A stretch of 64,000 bases of DNA from a bacterium (GCA_022072165.1 JAJVIF010000001.1:957353-1021352), one strand, 5' to 3'; shown: positions 49,788-58,969, counted from the stretch's first letter. A program made the numbers and translations. The notes: generated from the letters alone by a model not told the origin.

Positions 49788-51911
49788 ATGCGTTACTCCG
49801 AGCGTCAGTCACCACCGCAGCTACGCCTGGTTCAGGGCGAGATTCCGTCCGGCTCTGATGATGGCGGGCTGGTGCGGTGGAAGCGGCCACTTGCTCGCAC
49901 AACGTTTCGTAATGCTCAGGTACTGATCTGGAGCTGCCTGACTCTCTGCCTCGGCTGGCTGGGCCAGAGGGCTCTTATCGAGGGTCCAGCGCAGCGGGTG
50001 GCCTGGGAGCAGTCCCAGGTCCGGACCGAAAATCGCCTGCCTCCCCGGGGACAAATTTTCGATCGCAATGGCGCTCTCCTGGGAGAGACCGTCGCGGGGT
50101 ACGACTGCTGGCTGCAGCAGCCCCGGGTGGATGTGCGGATCCGGGATCTGATGACCACGATGCTGACAGAGGCGACGGGACGCCCTGCCGAAGAAGTCGA
50201 AGCACTGGTGTACCACGGTGGTTGGCGAGCGGAACTCTTCCGCGACATGACGCCCGAACAGCGGGACCGGATGGAGCGCTGGAAGCGTTCGCTCTGGCGC
50301 AAACAGGCGCTGGCCTTCGCGGAGACCGCAGCAGGGCAGGAACTGATTGCCACGGCGTTTCAGGGGAACAAAACGGAGTGGTACCACGCCGTCTCTCATG
50401 CAGTCGGCGACGTCAAAATTGAGCAGGTCGACCGCCGTCGTTACCCCCTGGGATCTCTCGCAGGGCAGGTCCTGGGGTATGTCACAGAGCGCAAAGAGGG
50501 CATTCATCCGGGGGGAGGCATCGAACTCGCGCTAAATCAGCAGTTGGTGGGTGACCTCCCATCCCTCCTGACACGGTCGGGATTCGTCGCGGCCCCCTTA
50601 GGCAAACCGGCGGAGAGCGTGGAGCTCACCATCGATGCCGATGTCCAGTTCATCGCTGAACAGGCGCTGGCAGTCGGGTTGCACCGGACCCGCGCCCGGG
50701 CTGGTGTCGCTATTGTGATGGACGCAGAGTCAGGCGACCTGCTCGCTATCGCGAATGCCCCGGTGTTTGATCCTGAGGTCTACCGACGATTCAAAAATCA
50801 GCCTGACTCATTGCTGCAGCCTCCCGATGAAGGAGCTCCGGAACAAGACGCCTCAGGGGATGCCTCTGCGAGCACGCTGAAACTGGCAGGGCGGACTCCA
50901 CCCTGTCAGACCCAATGGCCCCTGAGTGCCGACACGCTCGATAGCTGGCAGGACCCGCTCTTACCAGGCTTGCGTCCTGGGGTCACCGAGGAACACATCC
51001 GCAATCACGCCCTGGCCTGGCAGGTAGAGCCCGGGTCCATTTTCAAGCCCTTCACGATGCTGGCCGCCCTGGAATCTGGTGCGGTGAAACCATCCGATAC
51101 CTACATCATCGGGCCAGCGCCGCTCAAAATCGGGGCGCATTACATCAACGACCATGTCTCACCTGCGACCAATGAAGTCTGGGACACCACCCGAATCATG
51201 GTGAAGTCCTCCAATAAGGGGATGGCGAAAATCGCGTTGCAGACGCCGCTCCCTGCCATGCTGAACACCCTGCACAAGCTTCACCTCGGGGAGCAACTCC
51301 TCGGCTTCGCTGATGAAGGGTCCGGAAAAATTGGGCTCCCCGGGCAGCGCTGGGGGGAGGCAGAGCGGGGCACCCTGGGGTATGGCCACGGCATGATCAC
51401 AGTCACGCCCCTGCAGATGACTGCCGCGATGAATGCCATCGCCACGGGCAGTTATGTGCGTCCGCGGCTGATCCGGGCCACCCAGGCGGGCAATGGCCAA
51501 TGGCGGGAAGTCGCGCCCGCTCCCCGGGAAGTCACCTTCGATCCGGCTGCGATCCAGGCAGTCCAGGCGCAGCTGGAGGCTGTCGTCACGCAGGAAGGGA
51601 CCGGCCATCGGGCACGGGTTGATGGCTTCCGGGTCGCTGGCAAGACGGGTACAGCGAAGAAGATCGTGGGGGGCGCTTACTCAAAGCAGTACTACTCCTC
51701 CTTCCTGGGCTATGGCCCGGTGGAAGCTCCACGCTACACGGTTCTGGTGATGTATGACGAACCCATCGTCGACAAGTACGGCGGACTTGCCGCCGCACCG
51801 GTCTTTAGTTCCATCATGGAATGGCTCTTGCTACGGGATAAGCGACGCCCATCAGGCAACGACCCCTCCGGGGATGTGGCACCTCCCGACATCCTCCTGG
51901 CTCGCCGCTAA
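49788..51911 (+). CDS. ftsI: FtsI-type class-B penicillin-binding protein
   Basis: This transpeptidase cross-links septal murein. The 707-residue protein has a short cytoplasmic tail, a membrane helix (about 45-62), a dimerisation domain, and the transpeptidase domain with SIFK (Ser417, Lys420), SSN (474-476) and KTGT (619-622). Between about 330 and 405 is an extra, Pro/Asp/Ser-rich segment just before the active serine, where most FtsI proteins have only a short loop. It starts two bases after the ftsL stop, so translation is probably coupled. A terminator follows the stop. Confidence 0.94.
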   Translation: MRYSERQSPPQLRLVQGEIPSGSDDGGLVRWKRPLARTTFRNAQVLIWSCLTLCLGWLGQRALIEGPAQRVAWEQSQVRTENRLPPRGQIFDRNGALLGETVAGYDCWLQQPRVDVRIRDLMTTMLTEATGRPAEEVEALVYHGGWRAELFRDMTPEQRDRMERWKRSLWRKQALAFAETAAGQELIATAFQGNKTEWYHAVSHAVGDVKIEQVDRRRYPLGSLAGQVLGYVTERKEGIHPGGGIELALNQQLVGDLPSLLTRSGFVAAPLGKPAESVELTIDADVQFIAEQALAVGLHRTRARAGVAIVMDAESGDLLAIANAPVFDPEVYRRFKNQPDSLLQPPDEGAPEQDASGDASASTLKLAGRTPPCQTQWPLSADTLDSWQDPLLPGLRPGVTEEHIRNHALAWQVEPGSIFKPFTMLAALESGAVKPSDTYIIGPAPLKIGAHYINDHVSPATNEVWDTTRIMVKSSNKGMAKIALQTPLPAMLNTLHKLHLGEQLLGFADEGSGKIGLPGQRWGEAERGTLGYGHGMITVTPLQMTAAMNAIATGSYVRPRLIRATQAGNGQWREVAPAPREVTFDPAAIQAVQAQLEAVVTQEGTGHRARVDGFRVAGKTGTAKKIVGGAYSKQYYSSFLGYGPVEAPRYTVLVMYDEPIVDKYGGLAAAPVFSSIMEWLLLRDKRRPSGNDPSGDVAPPDILLARR

Positions 51912-51939
51912 AAGCTGTCCACGTTCCGTGTTGTGACAA

Positions 51940-51965
51940 GCCGGGCGCATAGCGCCCGGCCTTTT
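51940..51965 (+). terminator. Intrinsic terminator after ftsI, inside the dcw cluster
   Basis: GCCGGGCGC and GCGCCCGGC form a perfect 9-bp stem with an ATA loop, followed by CTTTT. It splits mraZ-ftsI from murE-murD. Confidence 0.85.
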
Positions 51966-52009
51966 GTCAGGTCGTAGGCGCATAGCGCCCGGCCTTTTGC
52001 TGGGTCGAA
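51944..52009 (+). repeat. Two 33-bp tandem copies covering the ftsI terminator
   Basis: Positions 51944-51966 and 51977-51999 are identical over 23 bases. The following ten bases of each copy are similar (TCAGGTCGTA against CTGGGTCGAA). The second copy keeps a 5-bp stem and the CTTTT, so it is a weaker second terminator. Confidence 0.8.
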
Positions 52010-52061
52010 GGGGTGCTGAAGCCGCCGGCAGCATCTGCCCGGTCGCTGGAACGAATTCTGC

Positions 52062-52067
52062 TACGCT
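52062..52067 (+). promoter_or_regulatory. -10 hexamer of murE (leaderless)
   Basis: TACGCT ends seven bases before the GTG at 52075. It would supply a new promoter downstream of the terminator pair. Confidence 0.5.
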
Positions 52068-52074
52068 CCCCTGT

Positions 52075-53625
52075 GTGAACCGGCTTGAAGCTCTCCTCGC
52101 TACCCTCCAGCCTGATCCCCTCCCCGCGTCCACGATCGAACAGTGTCTGGAAGGCACCTTTGACACCCCGTTGTCCGGGGATGGCCTCTGTCATGGGCTG
52201 GCCTATGACTCACGCCGGGTGACGCCAGGATCGCTCTTTGTCGCCCTTTGCGGCGAAAAGGTGGATGGGCACGCATATCTCCGCGATGCCTGGGAGCGGG
52301 GGGCGCGGGGCGCGGTGGTCGAGCATCCTGATGCTGCTCTGGCCATGCCTCAACTCACTGTGACGGACAGCCGTCGCGCCTTAAGCCTGCTGAGCGATCT
52401 CGCCTACCGTGCATCTTCACGGCATCTCTCGACCATCGGCATCACCGGGACCAAGGGCAAAACATCCACGACCTACTTCGTTCGACATCTGCTGGAGCAG
52501 GGCGGACATCAAACAGGTGTGATCGGCACCCTGGGCTGGCATGTGGGTGGTGAAACAGTCCCACTCCCGCTGACCACACCAGAGTCGCTGGAGTTGCATC
52601 AACTGCTGGCAGCTTTGCGGCAGGCGGGGTGCTCCCATGTCGCGATGGAAGCCTCGGCGCACGGGGTCCACTTTCAGCGGACCCGTGATGTCACCTTCTC
52701 CCGGCTCCTCTTTACGAATCTGGCGCAGGATCACCTCGATTTCTTCGGCAGCATGGAAGCATACGGTGCTGCGAAAGCCCGGCTCTTTACGGAGCAGTTG
52801 CCAGAGCATCCGGAAGCACTTGGACTCATCAACATCGATGATCCCTTCGGGCAGCAGCTGGCATCGCTGCTCCCGGCTGAGCAGCTCATGACCGTGGGTA
52901 CCCAGGCACAGGCGCAGGTACGGGGCACGCTCATGGAAGCGCGTCCGGGCCAGCTCCGACTCCGGATCCAGTTCCGGGAGCAGGGCGAGATTGAAGCGCT
53001 GGTGCCTTTAGGGGGAGCGTTCTTCCTGACCAATCTGCTGCTGGCCGCCGCCACTGCTGCCAGTCTGGGCGTCAGCCTGACCGCGATCACCGCAGGCCTG
53101 GCCACGATGCCCGCGGTCCCCGGACGTCATGAAGTCGTCTCGACTCCCGACGATGACATCTCAGTGGTCGTGGACTACGCCCATACGCCGATGAGCGTGG
53201 CCGCCATCCTGGCGACGGTCGAACGGGACTCCGCCCGTCCGGTGATCGCGCTGGTGGGGTGCGGCGGCGACCGGGATCGGAGCAAGCGTCCTCAAATGGG
53301 ACGCCTCGCGCTGGATGGGGCCGACCAGGTCTTTGTGACCTCCGACAATCCACGCAGTGAAGACCCGGAAGCCATCATCGCCGACATCCTCACCGGGATT
53401 CCCACAGAAGCGGTCGGGCAGAGCGTCCGTGTGGAGGTTGACCGGGGGACCGCCATCGCCTCGATGATCCAGGAAGCCCCCGCCGGGGCGCGGCTCTTTA
53501 TCCTCGGCAAAGGCCACGAGCCTTATCAGATTCTGAAAGACCGCACGATTGCCTTTGATGATCGGGAACATGCCCGGACCGCACTGGCGGCTCGTCGTGA
53601 AGCACGACTGGGAGCCACTGTATGA
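52075..53625 (+). CDS. murE: MurE, UDP-MurNAc-tripeptide synthetase (meso-DAP type)
   Basis: MurE adds the third amino acid to UDP-MurNAc-Ala-Glu. The 516-residue protein has the central ATP loop GITGTKGKTSTTYF, the DHLDFF region and, in the C-terminal domain, SDNPRSEDPEAI. The DNPR form selects meso-diaminopimelate instead of lysine. I start at the GTG at 52075, next to a TACGCT hexamer; the 37 residues upstream run into the terminator repeat. It overlaps murF in ATGA fashion. Confidence 0.95.
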   Translation: MNRLEALLATLQPDPLPASTIEQCLEGTFDTPLSGDGLCHGLAYDSRRVTPGSLFVALCGEKVDGHAYLRDAWERGARGAVVEHPDAALAMPQLTVTDSRRALSLLSDLAYRASSRHLSTIGITGTKGKTSTTYFVRHLLEQGGHQTGVIGTLGWHVGGETVPLPLTTPESLELHQLLAALRQAGCSHVAMEASAHGVHFQRTRDVTFSRLLFTNLAQDHLDFFGSMEAYGAAKARLFTEQLPEHPEALGLINIDDPFGQQLASLLPAEQLMTVGTQAQAQVRGTLMEARPGQLRLRIQFREQGEIEALVPLGGAFFLTNLLLAAATAASLGVSLTAITAGLATMPAVPGRHEVVSTPDDDISVVVDYAHTPMSVAAILATVERDSARPVIALVGCGGDRDRSKRPQMGRLALDGADQVFVTSDNPRSEDPEAIIADILTGIPTEAVGQSVRVEVDRGTAIASMIQEAPAGARLFILGKGHEPYQILKDRTIAFDDREHARTALAARREARLGATV

Positions 53626-55085
53626 CCGCGACTCCCCTCTCGCCAGACTCACCCATCAGCACCCATCCGGCCCCTCCGCCTCTGCGACTCACCCTGGCGG
53701 AGGTCGTGGTCGAAACAGGCGCGACCCTGTTGCAGGGAGACCCGGAGTCGTTGCTGGGAGCGGTGGATATCGACTCCCGTCGACTGCAGCCAGGTGACTG
53801 GTTCCTCGCACATGTCGGTTCGCAGGTCGATGGGCATGGCTATCTCGCCGATGCGGCACTACAACAAATCGGGGGAGCTATCGTCACGGATCGCTCGCGC
53901 CTCCCTGCAGGCTGGGGCCTCCCCACCCTGGTGGTCGAGTCACATCAGGAGTTTCTGGAACGATTGGGAATGGCCATCCGGTCGCGCTTTACCGGACCGG
54001 TCGTCGGCATCACTGGTAGTGTCGGCAAAACATCCTGTCGTCACATCCTCAGCCATCTGCTGAGCGCGGACCGGACGGTCCTGTCGACCCCCTGGAACTG
54101 GAATACGGAGATTGGGGTCCCGCTCACTCTGACGCATCTGCTTCAGGAAGGGGCGGATGTCTGTGTGCTGGAACTGGCGATGCGGGGGGCGGGGCAGATA
54201 AGTCAACTCACACGCATTACCCGTCCACAAGTTGGCATCCTGACGGCCATTGCTCCGGTCCATCTGGAGTTACTCGGTTCGCTCTGGGGGATTCTGGAGG
54301 CAAAGCTGGAGCTCTTCCGGGAGATGGCACCAGAGGGGACCTGGGTCTACCCCGCCTCCGACACCTTCCTGCAGGCGGGACTGGCGAACCTCCCGACCAT
54401 CGCTCATCAGACTCTCCTCTTTATGCCGGGGCAGGAGCTGCTGGGTCCGGGCGATCCGGCGATTCTCCGCGCTGACTCCCTTGTCTGGCAGGAAGCTGTG
54501 GAGTCCTGGGCCTTCAACCTCGACTGGCAGCATCAACGGGTCCCGACAGCGCTGCGGACCATCGCGCAGGCGCAAATCTGGAGTGCCCTGGCGGCGATTG
54601 CTGGCGCGCTGGCGCTGGGGATGTCGCTTGAGCAGATCGGCGCACAGTTGCCACAGGTTCCACCTATCACAGGGCGCATGGAGCTGCGTCGTCGCTTCCC
54701 GCAGCGCATACTCCTGTTCGACTGTTACAACTCGAATCCTGTCTCGGCAGCAGAAGCGCTTGAAACACTGGTACGGGTCGCCGGGTCTCGCCCTGCCATC
54801 GCGATTCTCGGCGGCATGAAGGAACTCGGTGCGGAGAGCGAGCGCTACCATCGGGAACTGGGGACCCGGGTCCGCCTGCTCGGCATCCCCTGGTTGTTGG
54901 CGATCGGAGAGGAATCGACCTGGATCGCCGATGCTGCGGCTGGTGGCAGCACTACGGTCTTTACCGCCGCGACCGCACACGACGCCGTGGGCTGGCTGCA
55001 GACACAAGTCCCGGCCGATGCAGTCGTCCTGCTCAAAGGATCCCGGGCATACGCTCTGGAGTCGTTGCTGGAGCATTCCTGGTAG
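53622..55085 (+). CDS. murF: MurF, UDP-MurNAc-pentapeptide synthetase
   Basis: MurF adds D-Ala-D-Ala to the murein precursor. The 487-residue enzyme has GITGSVGKTSCRHIL (ATP loop), WNTEIGVPLTLTHL and DCYNSNPVSAAEALETL, the canonical order of motifs. The N-terminal substrate domain (about 15-115) and C-terminal Rossmann domain are complete. It starts within the murE stop codon and is followed 48 bases later by mraY. Confidence 0.95.
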   Translation: MTATPLSPDSPISTHPAPPPLRLTLAEVVVETGATLLQGDPESLLGAVDIDSRRLQPGDWFLAHVGSQVDGHGYLADAALQQIGGAIVTDRSRLPAGWGLPTLVVESHQEFLERLGMAIRSRFTGPVVGITGSVGKTSCRHILSHLLSADRTVLSTPWNWNTEIGVPLTLTHLLQEGADVCVLELAMRGAGQISQLTRITRPQVGILTAIAPVHLELLGSLWGILEAKLELFREMAPEGTWVYPASDTFLQAGLANLPTIAHQTLLFMPGQELLGPGDPAILRADSLVWQEAVESWAFNLDWQHQRVPTALRTIAQAQIWSALAAIAGALALGMSLEQIGAQLPQVPPITGRMELRRRFPQRILLFDCYNSNPVSAAEALETLVRVAGSRPAIAILGGMKELGAESERYHRELGTRVRLLGIPWLLAIGEESTWIADAAAGGSTTVFTAATAHDAVGWLQTQVPADAVVLLKGSRAYALESLLEHSW

Positions 55086-55133
55086 CTCCCGCAGAAAGGA
55101 ACCGGGTCGCTGACTCCCCTTTGGCATCCCCTA

Positions 55134-56150
55134 TTGATTCTGCTCGCAGCGGCCATCGTCACCTGGCTGACCGATGGCTGGCTGCTGCAATGGCTCACAC
55201 GGCAACAGGTGCGGGCACAGATACGGACCGATGGACCTGCGACGCATCAGGCGAAGGCGAAGACACCTGCCCTCGGCGGCGCGGTCTTTCCCCTGGGTTG
55301 GCTGGCCGGACTCCTGGTGGGAGTCGGATTCCTCCTGGCCGAAGACCGGACGTACTTCTCCGCCACTCCGCATCGCATCACCCTGGCCCTGCTGCTACTG
55401 GTCAACACGGCCGCGTTCGGCATCGGATTCGCCGATGACTGGCTCAAGGTCGCGCAGAAGAGTTCGACGGGACTGAAGGCCCGGTTCCGGCTTCCGCTTC
55501 AGCTTTTGGCGGGATTGCTCCTCGGTTGGGTGGCCTCGATGCTGGCCGGCGATGCTGTACGGCACTTCCTCCCTATCCCCGGACTGCAGTGGGCCTTGCT
55601 GCCATCGATGGCGCTGGTGGGCTGGTTGACGCTTTACTTTGCCGGCACGCTGAACGCTGTGAACTTCACCGATGGCCTCGACACGCTGCTGGCGGGTACG
55701 GGCACCATCGCGCTACTGATTGTGGGGATCCTGTCTTATGGCTGGGTCGCCCGATGGGTTCCGATGGACCCACTGTTGGGGCATGCTGCTTTCGCCGGGG
55801 CAGGCGTGCTACTGGGGTTTTATCCGCACAATCGTCATCCCGCGAAACTCTTCATGGGCGATGGGGGGGCCTACTTCATCGGGGGGCTGCTGGCGAGCAT
55901 TACGGCCCTGCAGGGGACTTCCTTCTGTTTTCTGGTCATCGGAGCGGTCTTTTATCTCGAACTCCTGAGCGTCATCCTGCAGGTCAGTGTGTTCCGGCTG
56001 ACAAAGGGCCAACGTCGGCTCTTTCCGATGGCCCCTCTGCATCACGCCCTCGAAGTGAAGGGCTGGAAAGAGCAGGATGTGGTGAGCCTGTTCTGGGGCA
56101 TTAGCCTGGGGGCTGGCCTCCTTGGCTGGTGGATCGTCCGGACACTCTGA
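55134..56150 (+). CDS. mraY: MraY, phospho-MurNAc-pentapeptide translocase
   Basis: MraY moves phospho-MurNAc-pentapeptide onto undecaprenyl phosphate, giving lipid I. The roughly 338-residue protein has ten or so membrane helices, TPALGGAVFPLG, the catalytic IGFADDWLKV, NAVNFTDGLDTLLAGT, and PLHHALEVKGWKEQDVV. In most MraY the last motif reads PLHHHFE, so the third His is Ala and Phe is Leu here. No ATG exists near the start: I give the TTG at 55134, though a CTG at 55110 nine bases after AGGA is as likely. Confidence 0.9.
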   Translation: MILLAAAIVTWLTDGWLLQWLTRQQVRAQIRTDGPATHQAKAKTPALGGAVFPLGWLAGLLVGVGFLLAEDRTYFSATPHRITLALLLLVNTAAFGIGFADDWLKVAQKSSTGLKARFRLPLQLLAGLLLGWVASMLAGDAVRHFLPIPGLQWALLPSMALVGWLTLYFAGTLNAVNFTDGLDTLLAGTGTIALLIVGILSYGWVARWVPMDPLLGHAAFAGAGVLLGFYPHNRHPAKLFMGDGGAYFIGGLLASITALQGTSFCFLVIGAVFYLELLSVILQVSVFRLTKGQRRLFPMAPLHHALEVKGWKEQDVVSLFWGISLGAGLLGWWIVRTL

Positions 56151-56223
56151 CCAACAGTCCGGGTCCCTTTGCTACCATGCTCTTACGCCACTCCCACATC
56201 CTTGCGTCACCAGAGGAAGTCCT

Positions 56224-57672
56224 ATGACCACACCTGCAGAACGCCCGTCCACGGCTCCCAGTCCCAAAGCCATCGCAGGGAAGCGATTCGCGATTTATGG
56301 ACTGGGGGTGACTGGTCGGGCCATGTGCCGGTTCCTGCTGCAGCACGGCGGCCAGGTGATTGCCCTCGACGATGCACCTGCCGATCAGATAAGTCAGTTG
56401 GAGCGGGATGCACTGGAAGAAGCGGGTGTGGAACTGATTTTTCAACCGACAGCCCATGACTGGATGAGATTGCTGCCGCGAGTCGGCGCGCTGATCCCTT
56501 CTCCGGGTATCGCGGTCTCCCGACTTATCCTCGACATGACCACGCAAAACAAAGTGGAAGTGCTGGCCGAACTGGACCTGGCGGGGGACTACGCCCAGGG
56601 CCAGGTCGTGTCTGTCACCGGCACCAATGGCAAGTCCACGATTTCAGCCTGGATTCACTGGCTCCTGCGGGAAGCTGGACAGGATTCCCGGCTTGGGGGC
56701 AACTACGGTATCCCCACGGTCGATACGCTGCAGGGAGGCACACCGCAGTCCTGGTATGTCTGGGAGGTTTCCAGCTATCAGCTGGAAGGGACGCATCGCT
56801 TCCATCCGGCTATCGGGGTGCTGTGCAACATCACCCCGGACCATCTCCATCGCCATGGCACAGTCGCGGCGTATATGGCAGCCAAGATGCGACAGTTTGC
56901 TCGGCAGGGACCCAACGATGTGGCGATCGTCAATCTCGATGATCGCGGAATCATGGATGCGCTGGCCGCACATCCCCTGCATCCTGAGACCCGCTGCTGG
57001 GGCTATGGCCTCGACAGTGATGCTGGCCAGGCGGGATGCACGGGCGACGAACTATGGATCAAAATCGACGATACCCGCACGCCCCTTTGTCGTCTGAGCG
57101 ACCTGCCGGTACCTGGAAAGCACAACGCCAGCAACGCTCTGGCGGTCGCCCTGGCAGCTCTGGCGGCAAACCTGAGCATCGACGACATTCGAACCCACCT
57201 CGTGACGTTTCGCGGGCTCCCCCATCGGCTCGAGCGGATCCCCAGCGCTGATGGCCTGCACTGGATCAACGACTCGAAGTCCACCAACGCGGAGTCAACC
57301 CTCGCCGCAATCGCGAGCTTCCAGTCACCGTATCACCTGATTCTGGGCGGCGCAGAAAAGCAGCTGGATTACACGGCCCTCTATGCAGCGTTGCAAGCGG
57401 CACCGGTCCAGTCGGTTATCGGGATGGGTCCAGCGGGAATCCGCATGGCGGAGGAACTGGCGGCGTCAGGATGCACCTGTCCGGTGTCGGCCGTGGTGAA
57501 TCTGAAGGAGGCCGTAGAGGCGACTCGACTAAACGCGGCTCCGGAGGCTATCGTCCTTTTCTCACCGGGGGCACCAAGCTTCAACGAGTTTCGCAATTTC
57601 GAGGAGCGGGGCGAGTCCCTCAGGAACCTGGTTGCATCGCACGTCCCGACTTCGACCCCGGTGTCGTCGTAG
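56224..57672 (+). CDS. murD: MurD, UDP-MurNAc-Ala D-glutamate ligase
   Basis: MurD adds D-glutamate to UDP-MurNAc-alanine. The 482-residue enzyme has the N-terminal Rossmann GLGVTGRAMCRFLL, ATP loop TGTNGKST, NITPDHLHRHG and the C-terminal INDSKSTNAEST, as in the family. GAGGAAG precedes the ATG at 56224; the longer frame upstream is not used. The gene's last 53 bases overlap the last 53 bases of the convergent ftsW. murG, murC, ftsQ, ftsA and ftsZ do not follow. Confidence 0.95.
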   Translation: MTTPAERPSTAPSPKAIAGKRFAIYGLGVTGRAMCRFLLQHGGQVIALDDAPADQISQLERDALEEAGVELIFQPTAHDWMRLLPRVGALIPSPGIAVSRLILDMTTQNKVEVLAELDLAGDYAQGQVVSVTGTNGKSTISAWIHWLLREAGQDSRLGGNYGIPTVDTLQGGTPQSWYVWEVSSYQLEGTHRFHPAIGVLCNITPDHLHRHGTVAAYMAAKMRQFARQGPNDVAIVNLDDRGIMDALAAHPLHPETRCWGYGLDSDAGQAGCTGDELWIKIDDTRTPLCRLSDLPVPGKHNASNALAVALAALAANLSIDDIRTHLVTFRGLPHRLERIPSADGLHWINDSKSTNAESTLAAIASFQSPYHLILGGAEKQLDYTALYAALQAAPVQSVIGMGPAGIRMAEELAASGCTCPVSAVVNLKEAVEATRLNAAPEAIVLFSPGAPSFNEFRNFEERGESLRNLVASHVPTSTPVSS

Positions 57673-58831
57673 CTGGCTGCTGAGCGATCCGGATCACCCG
57701 GTCCGCTGCCTGGGCCACCATGGCCACCAGCGCGACCTCCATACCGACCACCAGCGCCGCGCTGCCCCCCTTGGAGAAGAACGGCAACGGGACTCCGGTG
57801 GTATAGCCGCCAAGGTTGACCTGCAGGTGGATCAGGACCTGGAGTCCCCAGTGGACGGCGATCCCGAGAGCTACCAGCTGCAGGACGCGATTCTCGATCG
57901 CTCCACCCAGCCAGAGGACATAAGCAATGATGCCGCCCAGGGCAAGAATGATGCAGACGCCTCCGAGAAAGCCGTACTCCTCTACCAGGATGGCAAAGAT
58001 GAAGTCGCTGTCGTGCTGCGGCAAGGCGTAACGAAGTTCTGAGCGACCCGGTCCGACCCCGAACCACCCTCCACGGGCCATGGCAAAAGCTGCCTGGTCC
58101 GCCTGATACGACTCCGCCCGGGTATCCAGATCATGGGCAGCGGCGTTGCCGCTGAAGGACTGCCATCGACGTCCCCGTTCGCCATCGTTGCCGACATATA
58201 AACCGAGCAGAAGCACCGCGATCAATAAGAGTCCGAAGAGAATTCGTTGTGAGATCCCCCCCACCCAAGCCAGGACGAACATCAGGACCCCGAGGAGCGC
58301 AGTGCCCGAGAGATTCGGCTGCACGAAGACGAGGAGCAGGATCAGGCCGCAGTAGAAGAGCCAACCGCCGACCCGCACACTTTGTTCCTCTTGCGTGCAG
58401 TCGCCGACCGCAGCGAAGGCCCAGGCTCCACTGAGGATAACGGCGAGCTTGGCGAACTCCAGTGGCTGAAAGGACATGCCAAAGATGAAGATCCAGCGAT
58501 CCGCCCCATTGACCGAGGCCCCCTGAAGCTTGGCCCAGCCGAGCAAAATCACGGCAGCGACCAGCGTACTGCCCGCCACTTTGCGCCAGGCCTCGGGTGA
58601 GAGCAGTCGGCCGATACTACCCACCACTATCCCGAAGACGAAGAGTCCCAGTTCCAGCCCAGCGGAGGTGAACAGCTGCCACCAGGGAGCGCCAGGCATC
58701 GGTCGGGCACTGATGATAGTCTGGGCCAGCCAGCCAAATCCGATGAGGGGGAGGACACAGCTCCACCAGAGTCGCTCCCAGGTGCCAGCCCGCTGGGGCA
58801 TTGTCGCGGTGTGGGGCGGAAGGGCGGACAT
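57620..58831 (-). CDS. ftsW: SEDS-family protein, FtsW (or RodA)
   Basis: SEDS proteins polymerise glycan strands with a class-B PBP. The 403-residue protein has about ten membrane helices, a conserved NGADRWIFIFGMSFQPLEFAKL stretch and GVGPGRSELRYALPQHDSDFIFAILVEEYGFLGG, the signature loop of FtsW and RodA. Adjacency to the dcw cluster favours FtsW, but it faces the opposite way. I start at the ATG at 58831, which has CAGGAG upstream, instead of the ATG at 58858. Confidence 0.88.
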   Translation of the reverse strand: MSALPPHTATMPQRAGTWERLWWSCVLPLIGFGWLAQTIISARPMPGAPWWQLFTSAGLELGLFVFGIVVGSIGRLLSPEAWRKVAGSTLVAAVILLGWAKLQGASVNGADRWIFIFGMSFQPLEFAKLAVILSGAWAFAAVGDCTQEEQSVRVGGWLFYCGLILLLVFVQPNLSGTALLGVLMFVLAWVGGISQRILFGLLLIAVLLLGLYVGNDGERGRRWQSFSGNAAAHDLDTRAESYQADQAAFAMARGGWFGVGPGRSELRYALPQHDSDFIFAILVEEYGFLGGVCIILALGGIIAYVLWLGGAIENRVLQLVALGIAVHWGLQVLIHLQVNLGGYTTGVPLPFFSKGGSAALVVGMEVALVAMVAQAADRVIRIAQQPATTTPGSKSGRAMQPGS

Positions 58832-58911
58832 TGGCGGCTCCTGTGGGTGGTGCGACATAACAGCACAATTTGCGCCATCGGCAGGCTCTGCCTCAGCTGG
58901 TTGCGGCCATT

Positions 58912-58943
58912 AAAAAAGCCCCCCGGAGCCGGGCTCCCGGGGG
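58912..58943 (-). terminator. Intrinsic terminator after the large SBBP-type lipoprotein
   Basis: On the minus strand CCCCCGGGAGC and GCTCCGGGGG form a stem with one bulge, followed by CTTTTTT. It lies 27 bases past the stop at 58970. Confidence 0.9.
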
Positions 58944-58969
58944 TCGAGTTGAAGTCCTGAAACTGCAGG

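Noticed and set aside
57620-58831. RodA (elongation) instead of FtsW
   Set aside because: Sequence does not separate them clearly; the location beside murD and a septal-type PBP in the cluster favours FtsW.
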